The notes under the pieces are model-generated. The model was not told the DNA's origin. It did not search any database and worked only from the letters and a program-made list of their open reading frames with translations. The translations under genes were made by a program, and so were the position numbers. Below, piece after piece: positions 1 to 9,206 of a DNA stretch of 64,000 nt; within the stretch, counting starts at the first letter, position 1, and each line of letters starts with the position of its first letter. This DNA comes from M55B174 sp034716235 (GTDB lineage Bacteria > Patescibacteriota > Minisyncoccia > CAIUEV01 > JAHKAQ01): the NCBI GenBank assembly GCA_034716235.1, contig JAYEHH010000032.1, forward strand, positions 1 through 64,000, given 5' to 3'.

Positions 1-1279
1 CGAAATCGTTATAAGAACCAATATTAAAAATGCTTTGGTCCTTCACGGCGTCTATTACTGTTTTGGTTGGATCATTCACCGCATCAGCTACAGCACCTAC
101 TGTTTGAAGGATATTCGTATTAGCTGCCATAGCTGGATTACCGCTATCAAACGCGTTATAACCAAAAGCACTGGTGCCACCAAATTCGTTATAATTAGGA
201 TCATCAATCATTGTATGTTCTTGCTCGAATGGTAATGTGTCATACCCAAACTCTCCTCCACTTTCATAAATCCCTGTTTGACCCCCTTGATAAAGAAGTT
301 GATCCTGTTGATCAACAGTTAAGTTAGTTCCATCAAAGTTAGCCGAGTCAGTCATTTCATTTTCTGCCCGTGTACTTGCCATCGCCTCCGGAATAGGTGC
401 TCCATGAAACATACTGGCAAATCCTTCTTTAATGGCATCATAAGGTAATATGAACCAAGTAGCTCTACCCACTACAGCGGCTACAGTAGTATAGATGATA
501 GCTTTTAATCCATAAGGAATTAAATAAACTGAACCAATTAAAGCTCCAGCTGATCCAGCTACTAAATATCTGCGATATTCTGTTTTTTTCTCAAATACTC
601 TAATGTCCCAAATATCAGCTTCTAGATCTTGATGAATTTTAGCTAGACTAATAGCTAAATCTTTTTTTACTTTAGCTAATTTCTTATTAGCTAATTGATA
701 GATAGCTAATCTATTCTTACCTTCTTTAATAGCTTTTTGACTGGTTAGTTTTTGTTGAGCCCCTTCAAAGAAGATAATCAATCCCCAACCTAATAAAGGA
801 GCTTGAAACCAAAATGTAGCTGAAGCAGTAAAATTTAAAAGGACAGCTATAAAACCTAAAACTAAACCCATTACCATCTTTATATTAGGAGATATTTCTC
901 TCCATTCTTGTAACTGAGCCCTGATCATTCCTTTAAGACCTTGATTCCTTAATTTCTTTTCTTTTTCTTTTCTTAATTTTTCTATTTCATCAAAGATAGT
1001 TATTCTAGCTAATAGTTTAATATCATTTTGAATGATTCTTCTATTAGCTCTCTTAAAGTCATTAATCATTAACTTACGGTATCTATCTAGAGTACCGTAA
1101 TAGTTTTGTTGAGCTTTAACTAAATATCCTAATCCTTTATCTTTCTTTATGGATTTAAGACCAGTTTTTCTAAGGGTTCCTGTTAAACCAGACTCTGCTT
1201 TAAGTTGGGCATCTATGTATTCTGTTCTAGCTTTATTTAATTCTTTGATTCTAGAAGATATTAAAGCATCGCGTTTCAT
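1..1279 (-). CDS. Membrane protein of unknown function, 5' part (runs off the left edge)
   Basis: An open frame of 426 codons begins at ATG 1279-1277 and reaches the left edge without a stop. The first ~130 residues are highly charged and probably helical (rich in K, R, E, Q). Two hydrophobic pairs follow, at about residues 134-172 and 238-280, separated by a second charged helical stretch, which suggests three or four membrane segments. After about residue 290 the protein becomes rich in N, G, Y, F and D with little charge, like an exposed low-complexity domain. I do not recognise a family. No Shine-Dalgarno sequence precedes the ATG. A double TTACGTAA palindrome lies 28-47 bases upstream. 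The C-terminus is outside the window, so total length is unknown. Confidence 0.85.
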   Translation of the reverse strand, partial: MKRDALISSRIKELNKARTEYIDAQLKAESGLTGTLRKTGLKSIKKDKGLGYLVKAQQNYYGTLDRYRKLMINDFKRANRRIIQNDIKLLARITIFDEIEKLRKEKEKKLRNQGLKGMIRAQLQEWREISPNIKMVMGLVLGFIAVLLNFTASATFWFQAPLLGWGLIIFFEGAQQKLTSQKAIKEGKNRLAIYQLANKKLAKVKKDLAISLAKIHQDLEADIWDIRVFEKKTEYRRYLVAGSAGALIGSVYLIPYGLKAIIYTTVAAVVGRATWFILPYDAIKEGFASMFHGAPIPEAMASTRAENEMTDSANFDGTNLTVDQQDQLLYQGGQTGIYESGGEFGYDTLPFEQEHTMIDDPNYNEFGGTSAFGYNAFDSGNPAMAANTNILQTVGAVADAVNDPTKTVIDAVKDQSIFNIGSYNDF

Positions 1280-1306
1280 TTTTTTAGTTTTAGTTTTTAG
1301 TTATTA

Positions 1307-1326
1307 TTACGTAATAAATTACGTAA
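1307..1326. promoter_or_regulatory. Tandem TTACGTAA palindromes upstream of the left-edge gene
   Basis: Two copies of the self-complementary octamer TTACGTAA sit 12 bp apart centre to centre and form a larger 9-bp-arm inverted repeat. They lie just upstream of the start of the left-edge gene. The same octamer recurs at 55325-55332 and 56385-56392. A dimeric repressor operator is one explanation; a dispersed repeat is another. Confidence 0.35.
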
Positions 1327-1431
1327 TAGATTTAATATATTTAAAACATTGATTGTTTGAATTGTAACAGAGAAATTAGAAAGTTAAAAGTTTTTAAAGT
1401 TTTTAAAGCAACAAGGGTTTCTTTTTTTAAT

Positions 1432-1594
1432 GGTCATTCCCGTCCTGCTTGTCACCCCCGCCCCGTATCAAGTACGGGATAAACTCCAGCGGGAATCCCG
1501 AGCAAATTTAGAAGAAACTATTTTGGCAAAGTTTTGTCTAGACGTACCGGGATTCCCGTTTTCCTGCCTACCGGCAGGCAGGCACGGGAATGAC
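1432..1594. repeat. MITE-like dispersed repeat, copy 1
   Basis: This element of about 160 bp has ends reading GGTCATTCCCG and CGGGAATGAC as inverted repeats. It contains internal palindromes such as CCTGCCTACCGGCAGGCAGG (1564-1583). A homologous element lies in inverted orientation at 42015-42211, sharing the internal stretches around CCCGTATCAAGTACGGG and GTCTAGACGTACCGGGATTC. Short derivatives occur at 27773-27800, 38801-38966 and 56535-56612. There is no transposase. A 72-codon open frame inside it comes from the repeat and is not a gene. The rest of the 1280-1737 gap holds A/T-rich spacer and the 1611-1728 repeat. Confidence 0.75.
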
Positions 1595-1610
1595 AGGGAA
1601 AAAGGCTGGC

Positions 1611-1728
1611 TGGCTTGTCTCGCCGAAGGCGGATCACCCTTTGGGTGAGATAATTAGCAATGGACAATTGATAATGGACAGTGGACAATTGATAATGCCA
1701 GCCAGAGGCTGGTCACCCTTTGGGTGAA
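1611..1728. repeat. Dispersed palindromic repeat (GGCTGGC / CACCCTTTGGGTG type)
   Basis: The segment contains GGCTGGCTTG, then CGCCGAAGGCG, then CACCCTTTGGGTG; a second CACCCTTTGGGTG ends it, with runs of the form GATAATTGATAATGGACAATTG between. An inverted partial copy lies at 46687-46762 and a degenerate one at 56618-56640. It sits just past the stop of the YgjP-like gene. This is probably non-coding repeat DNA. Confidence 0.6.
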
Positions 1729-1737
1729 AAATTTCAA

Positions 1738-2301
1738 TTATAATTCCCGCATCATTTTTTTAATTTCTCGATAATCCGGGATTTCTTGAGCCACTAATTT
1801 CCAGAATTTTGGAGAATGATTCAGCTCTTTTAAATGACAAAGTTCATGCACAACCAAATAATCTAAATATTTTTGAGGTAAATAAACCACTCGCCAATTA
1901 AAATTTAAGTTTCCCATAGAAGAGCAACTCCCCCACCTGGAATGTTGATTCCTAATAGAAACTCGATGGTATTGAAAATGGTAAAATTTATTAAAATATT
2001 CTAGTTTTTTGAGGATTAATCTTCGAGCTCGGTTTTTGTTGTTTAAGTAATTGGTTCGGTTACCTTTTTGTAAAATTCCGGGAGGTTCCTCTTTGACTTG
2101 AGTAATTTTTCTTAGAACCCAATCAGCTTTATTTTTGATAAAATTCTCTAAATAACTTATACGAAACAGAAATGGTAGAGTAGCGATTAATTCGCCTTTT
2201 CTATTTATGGACAATCGCATATATTTTACACCTCGTTTGCGTTTTAAAAAATAAGGGATATTTGTTCCTTTAAGTTTTATCTGCCTTGCTACAATTTTCA
2301 T
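1738..2301 (-). CDS. YgjP-like (DUF45) zinc metallopeptidase
   Basis: A 187-residue protein with the C-terminal signature HELCHLKELNHSPKFW (about residues 153-168), the HExxH zinc site plus downstream histidine of the YgjP/DUF45 family. The preceding RVVYLPQKYLDYLVVHELCH and upstream SRWGSCSS segments are also typical. There is no signal peptide, so it is likely cytoplasmic. Members resemble SprT/WSS1-type proteases structurally, but the physiological substrate is generally unknown. It ends directly against the 1611-1728 repeat and is separated from ispH by 57 bp, so the two may be co-transcribed. Confidence 0.85.
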   Translation of the reverse strand: MKIVARQIKLKGTNIPYFLKRKRGVKYMRLSINRKGELIATLPFLFRISYLENFIKNKADWVLRKITQVKEEPPGILQKGNRTNYLNNKNRARRLILKKLEYFNKFYHFQYHRVSIRNQHSRWGSCSSMGNLNFNWRVVYLPQKYLDYLVVHELCHLKELNHSPKFWKLVAQEIPDYREIKKMMREL

Positions 2302-2358
2302 TTATGAAAACGAAACTATTTAAATTACCAGCTCCTTTTATTTTGATCATCCAAAAAT

Positions 2359-3222
2359 TTATTGATTGTGCGCCATTTGCTCAATTTTTTGCTTAACAGC
2401 TTTAATTATATAATCCGGGGTGGAAGCTCCAGCGCTAATTCCAATAATATCGTTTGGTTTGATTTGTTTATTATTAATTTCTGCTGGACTATCAATAAAA
2501 TAAGTTCGCTTATTAATTTTTTTGGCTATTTGATAAAGTCGGGTTGAATTGGCGCTACTAGGTGATCCAATTATTATCATTAAATCTACTTCTTTGGCTA
2601 ATCTAAAAGCTTCTTTTTGACGATGACGAGTAGCGGTGCAAATAGTATCCAATATTTCTACTTTTAGATTAGATTTTTTTAGGCATTTTTTAATTTTTTC
2701 GTAATCTTCAATATTTTGAGTGGTTTGAGCAATTAACCCAAATTGTTTTTTATTATTAGTACCTGCCTGTTTTAAAAAGGAATCTAGCTGAGAAAATTTA
2801 GAAATAATAATCCCCTGATTATTTATGGCTGCATTAGTAGCTTGGACTTCAACATGATTCTCATCTCCAAAAATTAGAACTTGCTTGCCTTCTTGAGCAA
2901 GTAGTTTGGCTCTCTCAATAATCTTAGAAACTTTTGGACAGGTAGCATCTACTAAGTTTACTTTTTTAAAATTAGGCAGGGAAAATATTTTAGGATCACA
3001 ACCATGAGCGGGAATAATTAAAGTACCCCGCTTTATTGTTTTAGGATCGGTAACTTTATTTATTCCCCAGGATTTTGTTTCTGCGATGACATGGCTATTG
3101 TGTACCAAATCTCCCAGAATTTGGATAGGTGGAGTATATTTTTTATGGTTGGACTTAATAAGGTTGTAAGCTCTCTTTACTCCTGAGCAAAATCCACCGG
3201 AGGTGGCTAAAATTATTTTCAT
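2359..3222 (-). CDS. ispH: 4-hydroxy-3-methylbut-2-enyl diphosphate reductase
   Basis: A 287-residue IspH/LytB, the last enzyme of the MEP pathway, which reduces HMBPP to IPP and DMAPP using a [4Fe-4S] cluster. The cluster cysteines are visible at C12 (GGFCSGVKRA), C95 (DATCPKV) and C195 (DTICTATRHRQ). Substrate-binding H41, H73 (PAHGC), H123 and E125 (HVEVQATN) match the family. The C-terminal GISAGASTPDYII is the family hallmark. Its ATG overlaps the stop of the prenyl synthase by four bases (ATGA), which indicates translational coupling. Length is close to the normal ~310. No other MEP gene is in the window. Confidence 0.95.
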   Translation of the reverse strand: MKIILATSGGFCSGVKRAYNLIKSNHKKYTPPIQILGDLVHNSHVIAETKSWGINKVTDPKTIKRGTLIIPAHGCDPKIFSLPNFKKVNLVDATCPKVSKIIERAKLLAQEGKQVLIFGDENHVEVQATNAAINNQGIIISKFSQLDSFLKQAGTNNKKQFGLIAQTTQNIEDYEKIKKCLKKSNLKVEILDTICTATRHRQKEAFRLAKEVDLMIIIGSPSSANSTRLYQIAKKINKRTYFIDSPAEINNKQIKPNDIIGISAGASTPDYIIKAVKQKIEQMAHNQ

Positions 3223-4292
3223 TTCTTTCTATCTTTAGTCATGTAATCTGCACTTTCTAGAAAAAAATCACGAGTTGTTTTTGAAAGTGTAGATTTCAAG
3301 ATAATATCTTTAGCTTGTACGGATAAATTATTAGCCAATCCATTACAGTAAGTCAAGGCTCCACTGTCTTTAGCAATTTTCTTAAAGTCGTTCAGCTTTT
3401 TCTTGGTGAGTTCTTTGCTTTCTAGAATAGTTTCAATTTTCTTCTTATCTTTAGGTGAAGCATTTTCTAGAGTTTTTAAAATAATGACCGTTTTTTTGCC
3501 CTCTCTTAAATCGGAACCAGCGTCCTTACCTGTTGTTTTTGAATCACTAAAAATTCCTAGAATATCGTCTCTAATTTGAAAAGCAGTTCCTAATAACACG
3601 GCATATTTGCTTAAAACATTTCTTAATTCTGTCTTTCCGTTACCCAACAAAGCTCCCATAAGTAGTGGATATTCAATGGTGTATTGGACCGTTTTGTATT
3701 TATATATTTTAATAACATCTTTAATGGTAAGGTTTTTTTTAGTGCTTCCTATTACATCCATAATTTCTCCAGCTTGAGTGTGATTAAACATTGATTGGAA
3801 TAAGGAACAGGCCTTCATTGTTGGCCGAGCGTCAAATTTACTGCGGTGTAAAACTTTAACAGCAAAAGAATAAGCAATGTTTCCGCAAAGAATAGCCAAT
3901 GATCGTCCAAGCTCTTCTGATTTTTCAACTTTCATCTTCCAGAAAAATTTTTCGTATTCTTTATGAAGAGTTAATTTTCCTCTTCGCATTTCATCATTAT
4001 CAATAATGTCATCATGGATGAGTAAGGCACTATGGATTAATTCCATACTCAAAGAGGCGTCCAATATTTTTTCAGTTCTTCTTTTTCCAGTGGCCAAATA
4101 ACCATAATACATCAAAATAGAACGAATTCTCTTCCCACCACGTAAAGTAAAATCAGCCACCATTTCAGTCGCTTCTTTAAGGGTAGGATCTATTTTACTT
4201 GCTTCCCGAATTTCTTCCTTAAAGAATTTCCTTAGCCTTTTATTGATTTCCTTCTCCAACTCTTTCATTATTTTTTTAAGTTCCGTGCCCAT
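3219..4292 (-). CDS. Polyprenyl (geranylgeranyl-type) diphosphate synthase
   Basis: A 357-residue trans-isoprenyl diphosphate synthase. It shows GGKRIRSIL at residues 52-60, the first aspartate-rich motif HDDIIDNDEMRRG around residues 93-105 (DDxxD), and a second motif in QIRDDILGIFSD. It should condense IPP with allylic diphosphates; final chain length cannot be read from sequence alone. The four-base overlap with ispH, which makes its substrates, places both in one operon. At ~357 residues it is slightly longer than bacterial IspA (~300) and nearer the size of archaeal-like GGPP or long-chain synthases. Product could be an undecaprenyl precursor or another lipid carrier. Confidence 0.9.
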   Translation of the reverse strand: MGTELKKIMKELEKEINKRLRKFFKEEIREASKIDPTLKEATEMVADFTLRGGKRIRSILMYYGYLATGKRRTEKILDASLSMELIHSALLIHDDIIDNDEMRRGKLTLHKEYEKFFWKMKVEKSEELGRSLAILCGNIAYSFAVKVLHRSKFDARPTMKACSLFQSMFNHTQAGEIMDVIGSTKKNLTIKDVIKIYKYKTVQYTIEYPLLMGALLGNGKTELRNVLSKYAVLLGTAFQIRDDILGIFSDSKTTGKDAGSDLREGKKTVIILKTLENASPKDKKKIETILESKELTKKKLNDFKKIAKDSGALTYCNGLANNLSVQAKDIILKSTLSKTTRDFFLESADYMTKDRKK

Positions 4293-4476
4293 ATTCGTAA
4301 AAGTTATTCTAACTCTATATTATAAAGAATAATTTGAAAAAGTCCACTAAAAAAGCATTAAATTTTTAAATTTAGCTACTTGATATTAATTAAAATTTGC
4401 CTGAATTCTCTGAGATTGCTATCCTGATTTTAGAACAATGGGATAAAAAGAAGTTAGCAATTTTTAAAGCAAATTT

Positions 4477-5973
4477 ATGACAATAGAAAAAGTCATAGAG
4501 ACAGTTAAGCTCAAGAATCAAAATATTGATGAGGATTTTGTGATGAGAGCTTATGAATTTGCTAAAAAAGCTCATCAGGGGCAAAAAAGAAAAACAGGAG
4601 AAGACTACATTCAACATCCTCTAGAAATAGCCTACACCTTGGCCAAACTTGGTTTGGGCTGTAAAACCTTGGCCAGTGCCCTTCTCCACGATGTACTAGA
4701 AGATACAGATTATACTTTAGAACAAATAAAAAAAGAATTTGGTTCAGAGGTGACTTTTATAGTGAAAGGTCTTACTAAATTAGATGGGATTAAACTTAGA
4801 GGTAAAGAAGACGAACATTATTTAGAGAATTTACGCCGAATGTTTTTGGCGATGGGAGCTGATATTAGGACAATTATAGTTAAGCTGGTTGATCGTTATC
4901 ATAATATGCTTACTCTGGACGCTTTATCACCAGATAAACAATATCAAATTGCTAAAGAAACTATGGAAATTTATGCTCCTATTGCTAATAGATTAGGAAT
5001 AGGGGAAATAAAGGGAGCTTTAGAAGATTTGGCTTTTCAATATATGGATCCCAAGAAATATAACGAGGTTGATAAAATGACCAAAGAAAAATATAAGGAA
5101 AGAATGATCCTCATTAATAAAATTATAAAAGAAATTAAAAAAATACTTGGGAAAGAGAAAATAAAGATAATTGATATCCATGGACGAGCTAAACATTTAT
5201 ATCGACTTTACCAAAAGCTCAAAAAGCATAACATGGACATTGAAGAAGTTTATGATTTAGTAGCAATTCGTATTATTGTTCCCGAGATTAAGGATTGTTA
5301 CGAAACTCTCGGAATAATTCACAAGCATTATCGACCATTAATCAAAAGAATTAAAGATTTTATTTCTTTACCAAAACCCAACGGTTATCGATCTCTTCAT
5401 ACTACGGTCTTTACTCTTCAGGGAGATCTGATTGAGATTCAAATAAGGAATCAAGAGATGCATGAAGAAGCCGAATTTGGGATTGCTGCTCATTGGATTT
5501 ATTCAGATGAAAAAGTTTTACATAGGTTCTTCCCTGGCCATAGAAAGAAAAGAACAAAAGATTTAAAGAAACTGAAAAAAGAATTGGCCTGGACCAAACA
5601 ACTTCAATCATGGCAAGAAGAGGTGGGCTCTGACTCAGAGGAATTTTTTAAAAGTTTAAAAATTGATTTTCTAGAAAATAGGATTTTTGCTTTTACTCCA
5701 GATGGAGACGTTATAGATTTACCCGAAGGAGCAACCCCTATTGATTTCGCTTATGAAGTGCATACAGAGATAGGTAACTCGGCCATTGGAGCAAAAGCTG
5801 ACGATGAAGCGGTACCTTTAAATTACACTATTCAAAATGGTGAAGTAATTAAAATTATAACTCAAAAAGGAAAAATAACCCCCGATTCCGAATGGTTAGA
5901 ATTTGTTAGAACTGGTCGTGCTAAAATGAAGATAAGAGAAGTTTTAAGAAAACAGAAACAAGCCGGTTTCTAA
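4477..5973 (+). CDS. rel: RelA/SpoT family (p)ppGpp synthetase/hydrolase, short form
   Basis: A 498-residue stringent-response enzyme. The N-terminal HD hydrolase has H47 (QHPLEIAYTL), H71-D72 and E75-D76 (LLHDVLEDT), and VDRYHNMLTL. The synthetase domain follows, with YDLVAIRIIV, KDFISLPKPNGYRSLHTTV and EIQIRNQEMHEEAEFGIAAHW. A TGS domain (FAFTPDGDVIDLPEGATPID) occupies about residues 405-465. Both catalytic sets look complete, so a bifunctional enzyme is likely. It stops soon after TGS, without the zinc-finger and ACT regions of full-length Rel (~700+ residues), so ribosome sensing may differ. It is transcribed divergently from the isoprenoid genes and convergently with parB. No Shine-Dalgarno sequence is seen. 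Confidence 0.92.
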   Translation: MTIEKVIETVKLKNQNIDEDFVMRAYEFAKKAHQGQKRKTGEDYIQHPLEIAYTLAKLGLGCKTLASALLHDVLEDTDYTLEQIKKEFGSEVTFIVKGLTKLDGIKLRGKEDEHYLENLRRMFLAMGADIRTIIVKLVDRYHNMLTLDALSPDKQYQIAKETMEIYAPIANRLGIGEIKGALEDLAFQYMDPKKYNEVDKMTKEKYKERMILINKIIKEIKKILGKEKIKIIDIHGRAKHLYRLYQKLKKHNMDIEEVYDLVAIRIIVPEIKDCYETLGIIHKHYRPLIKRIKDFISLPKPNGYRSLHTTVFTLQGDLIEIQIRNQEMHEEAEFGIAAHWIYSDEKVLHRFFPGHRKKRTKDLKKLKKELAWTKQLQSWQEEVGSDSEEFFKSLKIDFLENRIFAFTPDGDVIDLPEGATPIDFAYEVHTEIGNSAIGAKADDEAVPLNYTIQNGEVIKIITQKGKITPDSEWLEFVRTGRAKMKIREVLRKQKQAGF

Positions 5974-5975
5974 TT

Positions 5976-6905
5976 TTAGTCTTTGCTAACTAGCTGGATC
6001 AATCTATCCAAATCATTCTCATTATAATATTCTAAAATAACTTTACCTCCTTTTTTACTCGTCCTAATTTGTACTTTTAGACCCAAAGCGTCAGAAAGAA
6101 TTTTTTCCCTCTGAGCCATCATTGGATTAGAACCGGTGCTTAATTTTCTTTGATGAGATTTCACGTTTACCTTGCTGGTAATATTTTCAACGTCTCTCAC
6201 CGTTAAATTGTCTCTCACCGTTTTTTTATATAAAGCCAATTGAGCTTCTGGGTCGTCTAGGGCTGAAAGAATTTTTGCATGCCCCTCCCCTATTTTATTA
6301 TCAATCAGACCTTGCTGAATTTCTTCGGGAAGTCTCAAAAAACGTAATAAATTAGCGATGCTTGATCGACTTCGTTTAATTTTTTGCGAAATGTCCTCTT
6401 GAGTTAATTGAAAATCTTTGATTAACCTTTGATACGCCTTCCCCTCCTCAATAGGATTAAGGTTTTCCCTTTGGATATTTTCTGTTAAAGCTAATTCTAG
6501 TTTTGATAATTCATCTACTTCTCTTATTATAGCCGGTATTTCTTTTAACCCGGCCAGCTTAGAAGCTTTAAATCTGCGTTCACCAGCGATTATTTCATAA
6601 ATTCCAGCTTCTTTTTTGGCTACAACAATGGGCTGCAGAAGTCCATATTCCTTGATAGATTCCATTAAAGAATCTAGGGGTTCTTCTTTAAAGTTTTGTC
6701 GAGGCTGGTTAATATTGGGGATAATTTTTCTCAATTCAATCAAAATTACTCCATTCTTATTCTCTAGAGACGCTGGAGAATCTATTCCATCGGTATTTAC
6801 AACAGAAATTTCTGTTTCTCCTGTTTCCGATTTTTGGGCGAAATCCTGTTTAATTTTATCAGGGATTAAAGCGGAGAGCCCTCTACCTAAATTTTCTGAT
6901 TCCAT
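5976..6905 (-). CDS. parB: Chromosome partitioning protein ParB (Spo0J)
   Basis: A 309-residue ParB. It begins with the typical LGRGLSALIPDK. The N-terminal CTPase/ParB domain contains QPRQNF, ESIKEYGLLQPIVV and GERRFKASKLAG, and TENIQRENLNPIEEG follows. An HTH (TQEDISQKIKRSRSSIANLL) and a C-terminal dimerisation segment complete the protein. It loads on parS and works with ParA in origin segregation. Its start lies 10 bp after the parA stop, so parA-parB form one operon. I found no parS-like palindrome (TGTTTCACGTGAAACA type) nearby; parS could lie elsewhere. Confidence 0.93.
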   Translation of the reverse strand: MESENLGRGLSALIPDKIKQDFAQKSETGETEISVVNTDGIDSPASLENKNGVILIELRKIIPNINQPRQNFKEEPLDSLMESIKEYGLLQPIVVAKKEAGIYEIIAGERRFKASKLAGLKEIPAIIREVDELSKLELALTENIQRENLNPIEEGKAYQRLIKDFQLTQEDISQKIKRSRSSIANLLRFLRLPEEIQQGLIDNKIGEGHAKILSALDDPEAQLALYKKTVRDNLTVRDVENITSKVNVKSHQRKLSTGSNPMMAQREKILSDALGLKVQIRTSKKGGKVILEYYNENDLDRLIQLVSKD

Positions 6906-6915
6906 ATTTTTATTT

Positions 6916-7695
6916 TTATATTGTAAAATTATTTTCTTCCATATCCATAATTTCCTTGGCTAAATTATTATAAGCTTTAGCACCTTTAGAAAGTTTGGAA
7001 AAATTTAAAATAGTTTTTCCAAAGCTAGGTGCTTCAGAAAGCCTAACATTTCTAGGGACAACCGAGTTAAAAACTTTTCCGGGAAAATTATTTTGGACCT
7101 CCTTCACAACTTGACGAGCTAATTTATTCCTTTTGTCATACATGGTTAGTACCGCTCCCATTACTTTTAGATCAGACTTCAATCCTTTTTTGATAAGACT
7201 TATGGTCTCTAGTAACCTGCTTAATCCTTCTAAAGAATAATACTCGCATTGTACGGGGATTATTACTCCATCAGAAGCCACCAAACCATTGATGGTAAGT
7301 AAATCAAGGCTAGGTGGACTATCAATTATGATATAATCATAATCATTGCGGACAGTCTTTAGTGCATCGTAAAGACGGTATTCTCGGTTAGAGACATTGG
7401 CTAGCTCTATTGAGGCTCCCGATAAATCCACCGAGGAAGGTATTACATCATAGCTGACCGATCCAGTGCCAATAATTGCCTTCATGGGCGAAAGGTTTCT
7501 TATAAGCACATCGTAAACCCCAGATTTTATCTGGTCATTACTAATTCCAACTCCACTGGTAGCATTGGCCTGTGGATCTAAATCTACTAATAACACTAAC
7601 CTCCCTTTTTCGGCAAGGTATTGAGATAAATTGACAGCAGTAGTTGTTTTACCAACCCCACCCTTTTGGTTTACTAGAGAGATTATTTTACCCAT
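6916..7695 (-). CDS. parA: Chromosome partitioning ATPase ParA (Soj)
   Basis: A 259-residue deviant-Walker ParA/MinD-type ATPase. It starts MGKIISLVNQKGGVGKTTTA, with the P-loop at residues 11-18. It continues with LVDLDPQANATSG (A' motif) and YIIIDSPPSLDLLTINGL (Walker B). It lacks an N-terminal HTH, so it is the chromosomal Soj type and not a plasmid P1-ParA type. It is the first gene of the parAB unit, with a 113-bp spacer upstream. The parAB position next to other core genes supports a chromosomal fragment. Confidence 0.94.
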   Translation of the reverse strand: MGKIISLVNQKGGVGKTTTAVNLSQYLAEKGRLVLLVDLDPQANATSGVGISNDQIKSGVYDVLIRNLSPMKAIIGTGSVSYDVIPSSVDLSGASIELANVSNREYRLYDALKTVRNDYDYIIIDSPPSLDLLTINGLVASDGVIIPVQCEYYSLEGLSRLLETISLIKKGLKSDLKVMGAVLTMYDKRNKLARQVVKEVQNNFPGKVFNSVVPRNVRLSEAPSFGKTILNFSKLSKGAKAYNNLAKEIMDMEENNFTI

Positions 7696-7808
7696 CTTAT
7701 CTTTTGTATTTCAATGGCAATATTATCCGTAAAGTGAACTTATTTAAAGATAACATATTTTCATATAACAAAAAAGCCTTGAAGATTAAATAAATTAACG
7801 GATTTAAT

Positions 7809-9206
7809 TTAAGGAATTAAAATATCTTGGTCCACTTCTCCTTCAAATAGAATTTTCTCTCCCTGAGTATTTTTTAAAGTTACTTTAAGATGGGGTGATT
7901 TCATTCCAGCCTGTTTTTGAAAATATAATTGGTAGTCAGCTAGATTGACTGACGGAGATAGTTTGTAAGTAAATGAATAGCTTTTTTTACTGCCTAAGGG
8001 GACATAAGCCAGATTTCCGAAAGATATCTTGCCTTTTACTTCTTCAACCACCACATTGTCCTTGGTCAACATTGATTCATCAATATAGCCCGTGTCAAAG
8101 CCATCGGTATGACTTATTTCAGCACCTTGAGGAGTATAAATTCTTAAATAGCTATGATAATTATCAGTCATAAAATCTTTTTTTGTACAAGTGTTGGTAT
8201 ATTGTATTTCTAATTTTACTTGAGGATTAGCTACCTCAGTGGTATCTATATAATAATCTAAAAATCGTTCCAGACAACGATCGGTTTTTCTGGCTCCCAA
8301 GTTTGAATCAACCACCGCTAAATAATCAGTATCTTTAGTGGAAATAATTTCTCCTCCCCAATTATTATCTAAAACAAAATTTTCTAGCTGGGAATCAAAA
8401 AAGAAAAATTGGATGTCCTTTTTATCCAGTAAATCTTTTAATTCGGTTAACATTAAAGCTTGCTCCAACTTATTCATCTCCATTAAACGGGCTAAGACTA
8501 TTTCCATTAAATCTCCCATAATATCTTTTCTTTGATCTTTGGTGGCGCCTCTTTGGTTATATCCCATTTCAACCTCGTATTCTAGTTTCTCCAAGCAATT
8601 ATCTTTAGTAAATTCTCCAGCTATCATTGGGAGTTTTACGGAGCCAGTTTTTCCAATAAGATATTCTAAAACATTGGTTGTGAAACCAATAACTCCATCA
8701 ATTTTTTCAGTGGGAGTGCTACCTAATTTATAAAATTTAACGGTTTGAGTAGCACTGGTTGGAAAATTGAATGACCAATTAGAATCTCGTATGCCCCACC
8801 CAGAGGCATGTAAATATTTTTTAATAAAATAAGGAGGTTCAATATGTTCTTTTAGATCTCTGTCAAATACCGCTGTGTCAAAGGTTTCTCTTTTAACAAT
8901 CTTTCCTTTATCAATATCTACAACAGCGAAAGAACCAATAAATCCACCGGTGGGTCTTAATTCCATCGAATTTTGGAAAAGAAATAAATATTTTTTTGGT
9001 GATTCATGCCCACTGAGTTTTTCTATAAAAGCTAGAAAAGTAAGTGGGTTGTCATTATTAAACGAAGGCTTTATTACCGAATTGGAGCTTCCTTTTGAAA
9101 CTGGTTCCAAACTTTTTAAGTAATAAACAGTCATGAAAAGTAACACTAGGAATAAAAAAATACCTAACGAAAATTTTAACCACTTTTTCATTTTAAAATT
9201 CTCCAT
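7809..9206 (-). CDS. DUF4012 family membrane-anchored protein
   Basis: The family signature NSMELRPTGGFIGSFAVVD occupies about residues 79-97 of this 465-residue protein, identifying DUF4012. An N-terminal hydrophobic helix (about residues 11-29) anchors a large extracytoplasmic domain. Function is unknown; the family is frequent next to polysaccharide and envelope genes in Gram-positives and CPR bacteria. As called from 9206 it overlaps the upstream gene by 14 bp. Starting at Met6 (9191) would remove the overlap and leave a normal short N-terminus, so that start is plausible. It ends a three-gene envelope cluster with the two following genes. Confidence 0.85.
   Translation of the reverse strand: MENFKMKKWLKFSLGIFLFLVLLFMTVYYLKSLEPVSKGSSNSVIKPSFNNDNPLTFLAFIEKLSGHESPKKYLFLFQNSMELRPTGGFIGSFAVVDIDKGKIVKRETFDTAVFDRDLKEHIEPPYFIKKYLHASGWGIRDSNWSFNFPTSATQTVKFYKLGSTPTEKIDGVIGFTTNVLEYLIGKTGSVKLPMIAGEFTKDNCLEKLEYEVEMGYNQRGATKDQRKDIMGDLMEIVLARLMEMNKLEQALMLTELKDLLDKKDIQFFFFDSQLENFVLDNNWGGEIISTKDTDYLAVVDSNLGARKTDRCLERFLDYYIDTTEVANPQVKLEIQYTNTCTKKDFMTDNYHSYLRIYTPQGAEISHTDGFDTGYIDESMLTKDNVVVEEVKGKISFGNLAYVPLGSKKSYSFTYKLSPSVNLADYQLYFQKQAGMKSPHLKVTLKNTQGEKILFEGEVDQDILIP

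Noticed and set aside
1430..1648. 72-codon plus-strand frame, with a similar minus-strand frame at 42012-42230
   Set aside because: Both lie in the MITE-like repeat; the shared peptide (PAPYQVRDKLQR) just reflects the repeat DNA.
5976..7808. parS site near parAB
   Set aside because: No TGTTTCACGTGAAACA-like palindrome found by eye in or around the operon.
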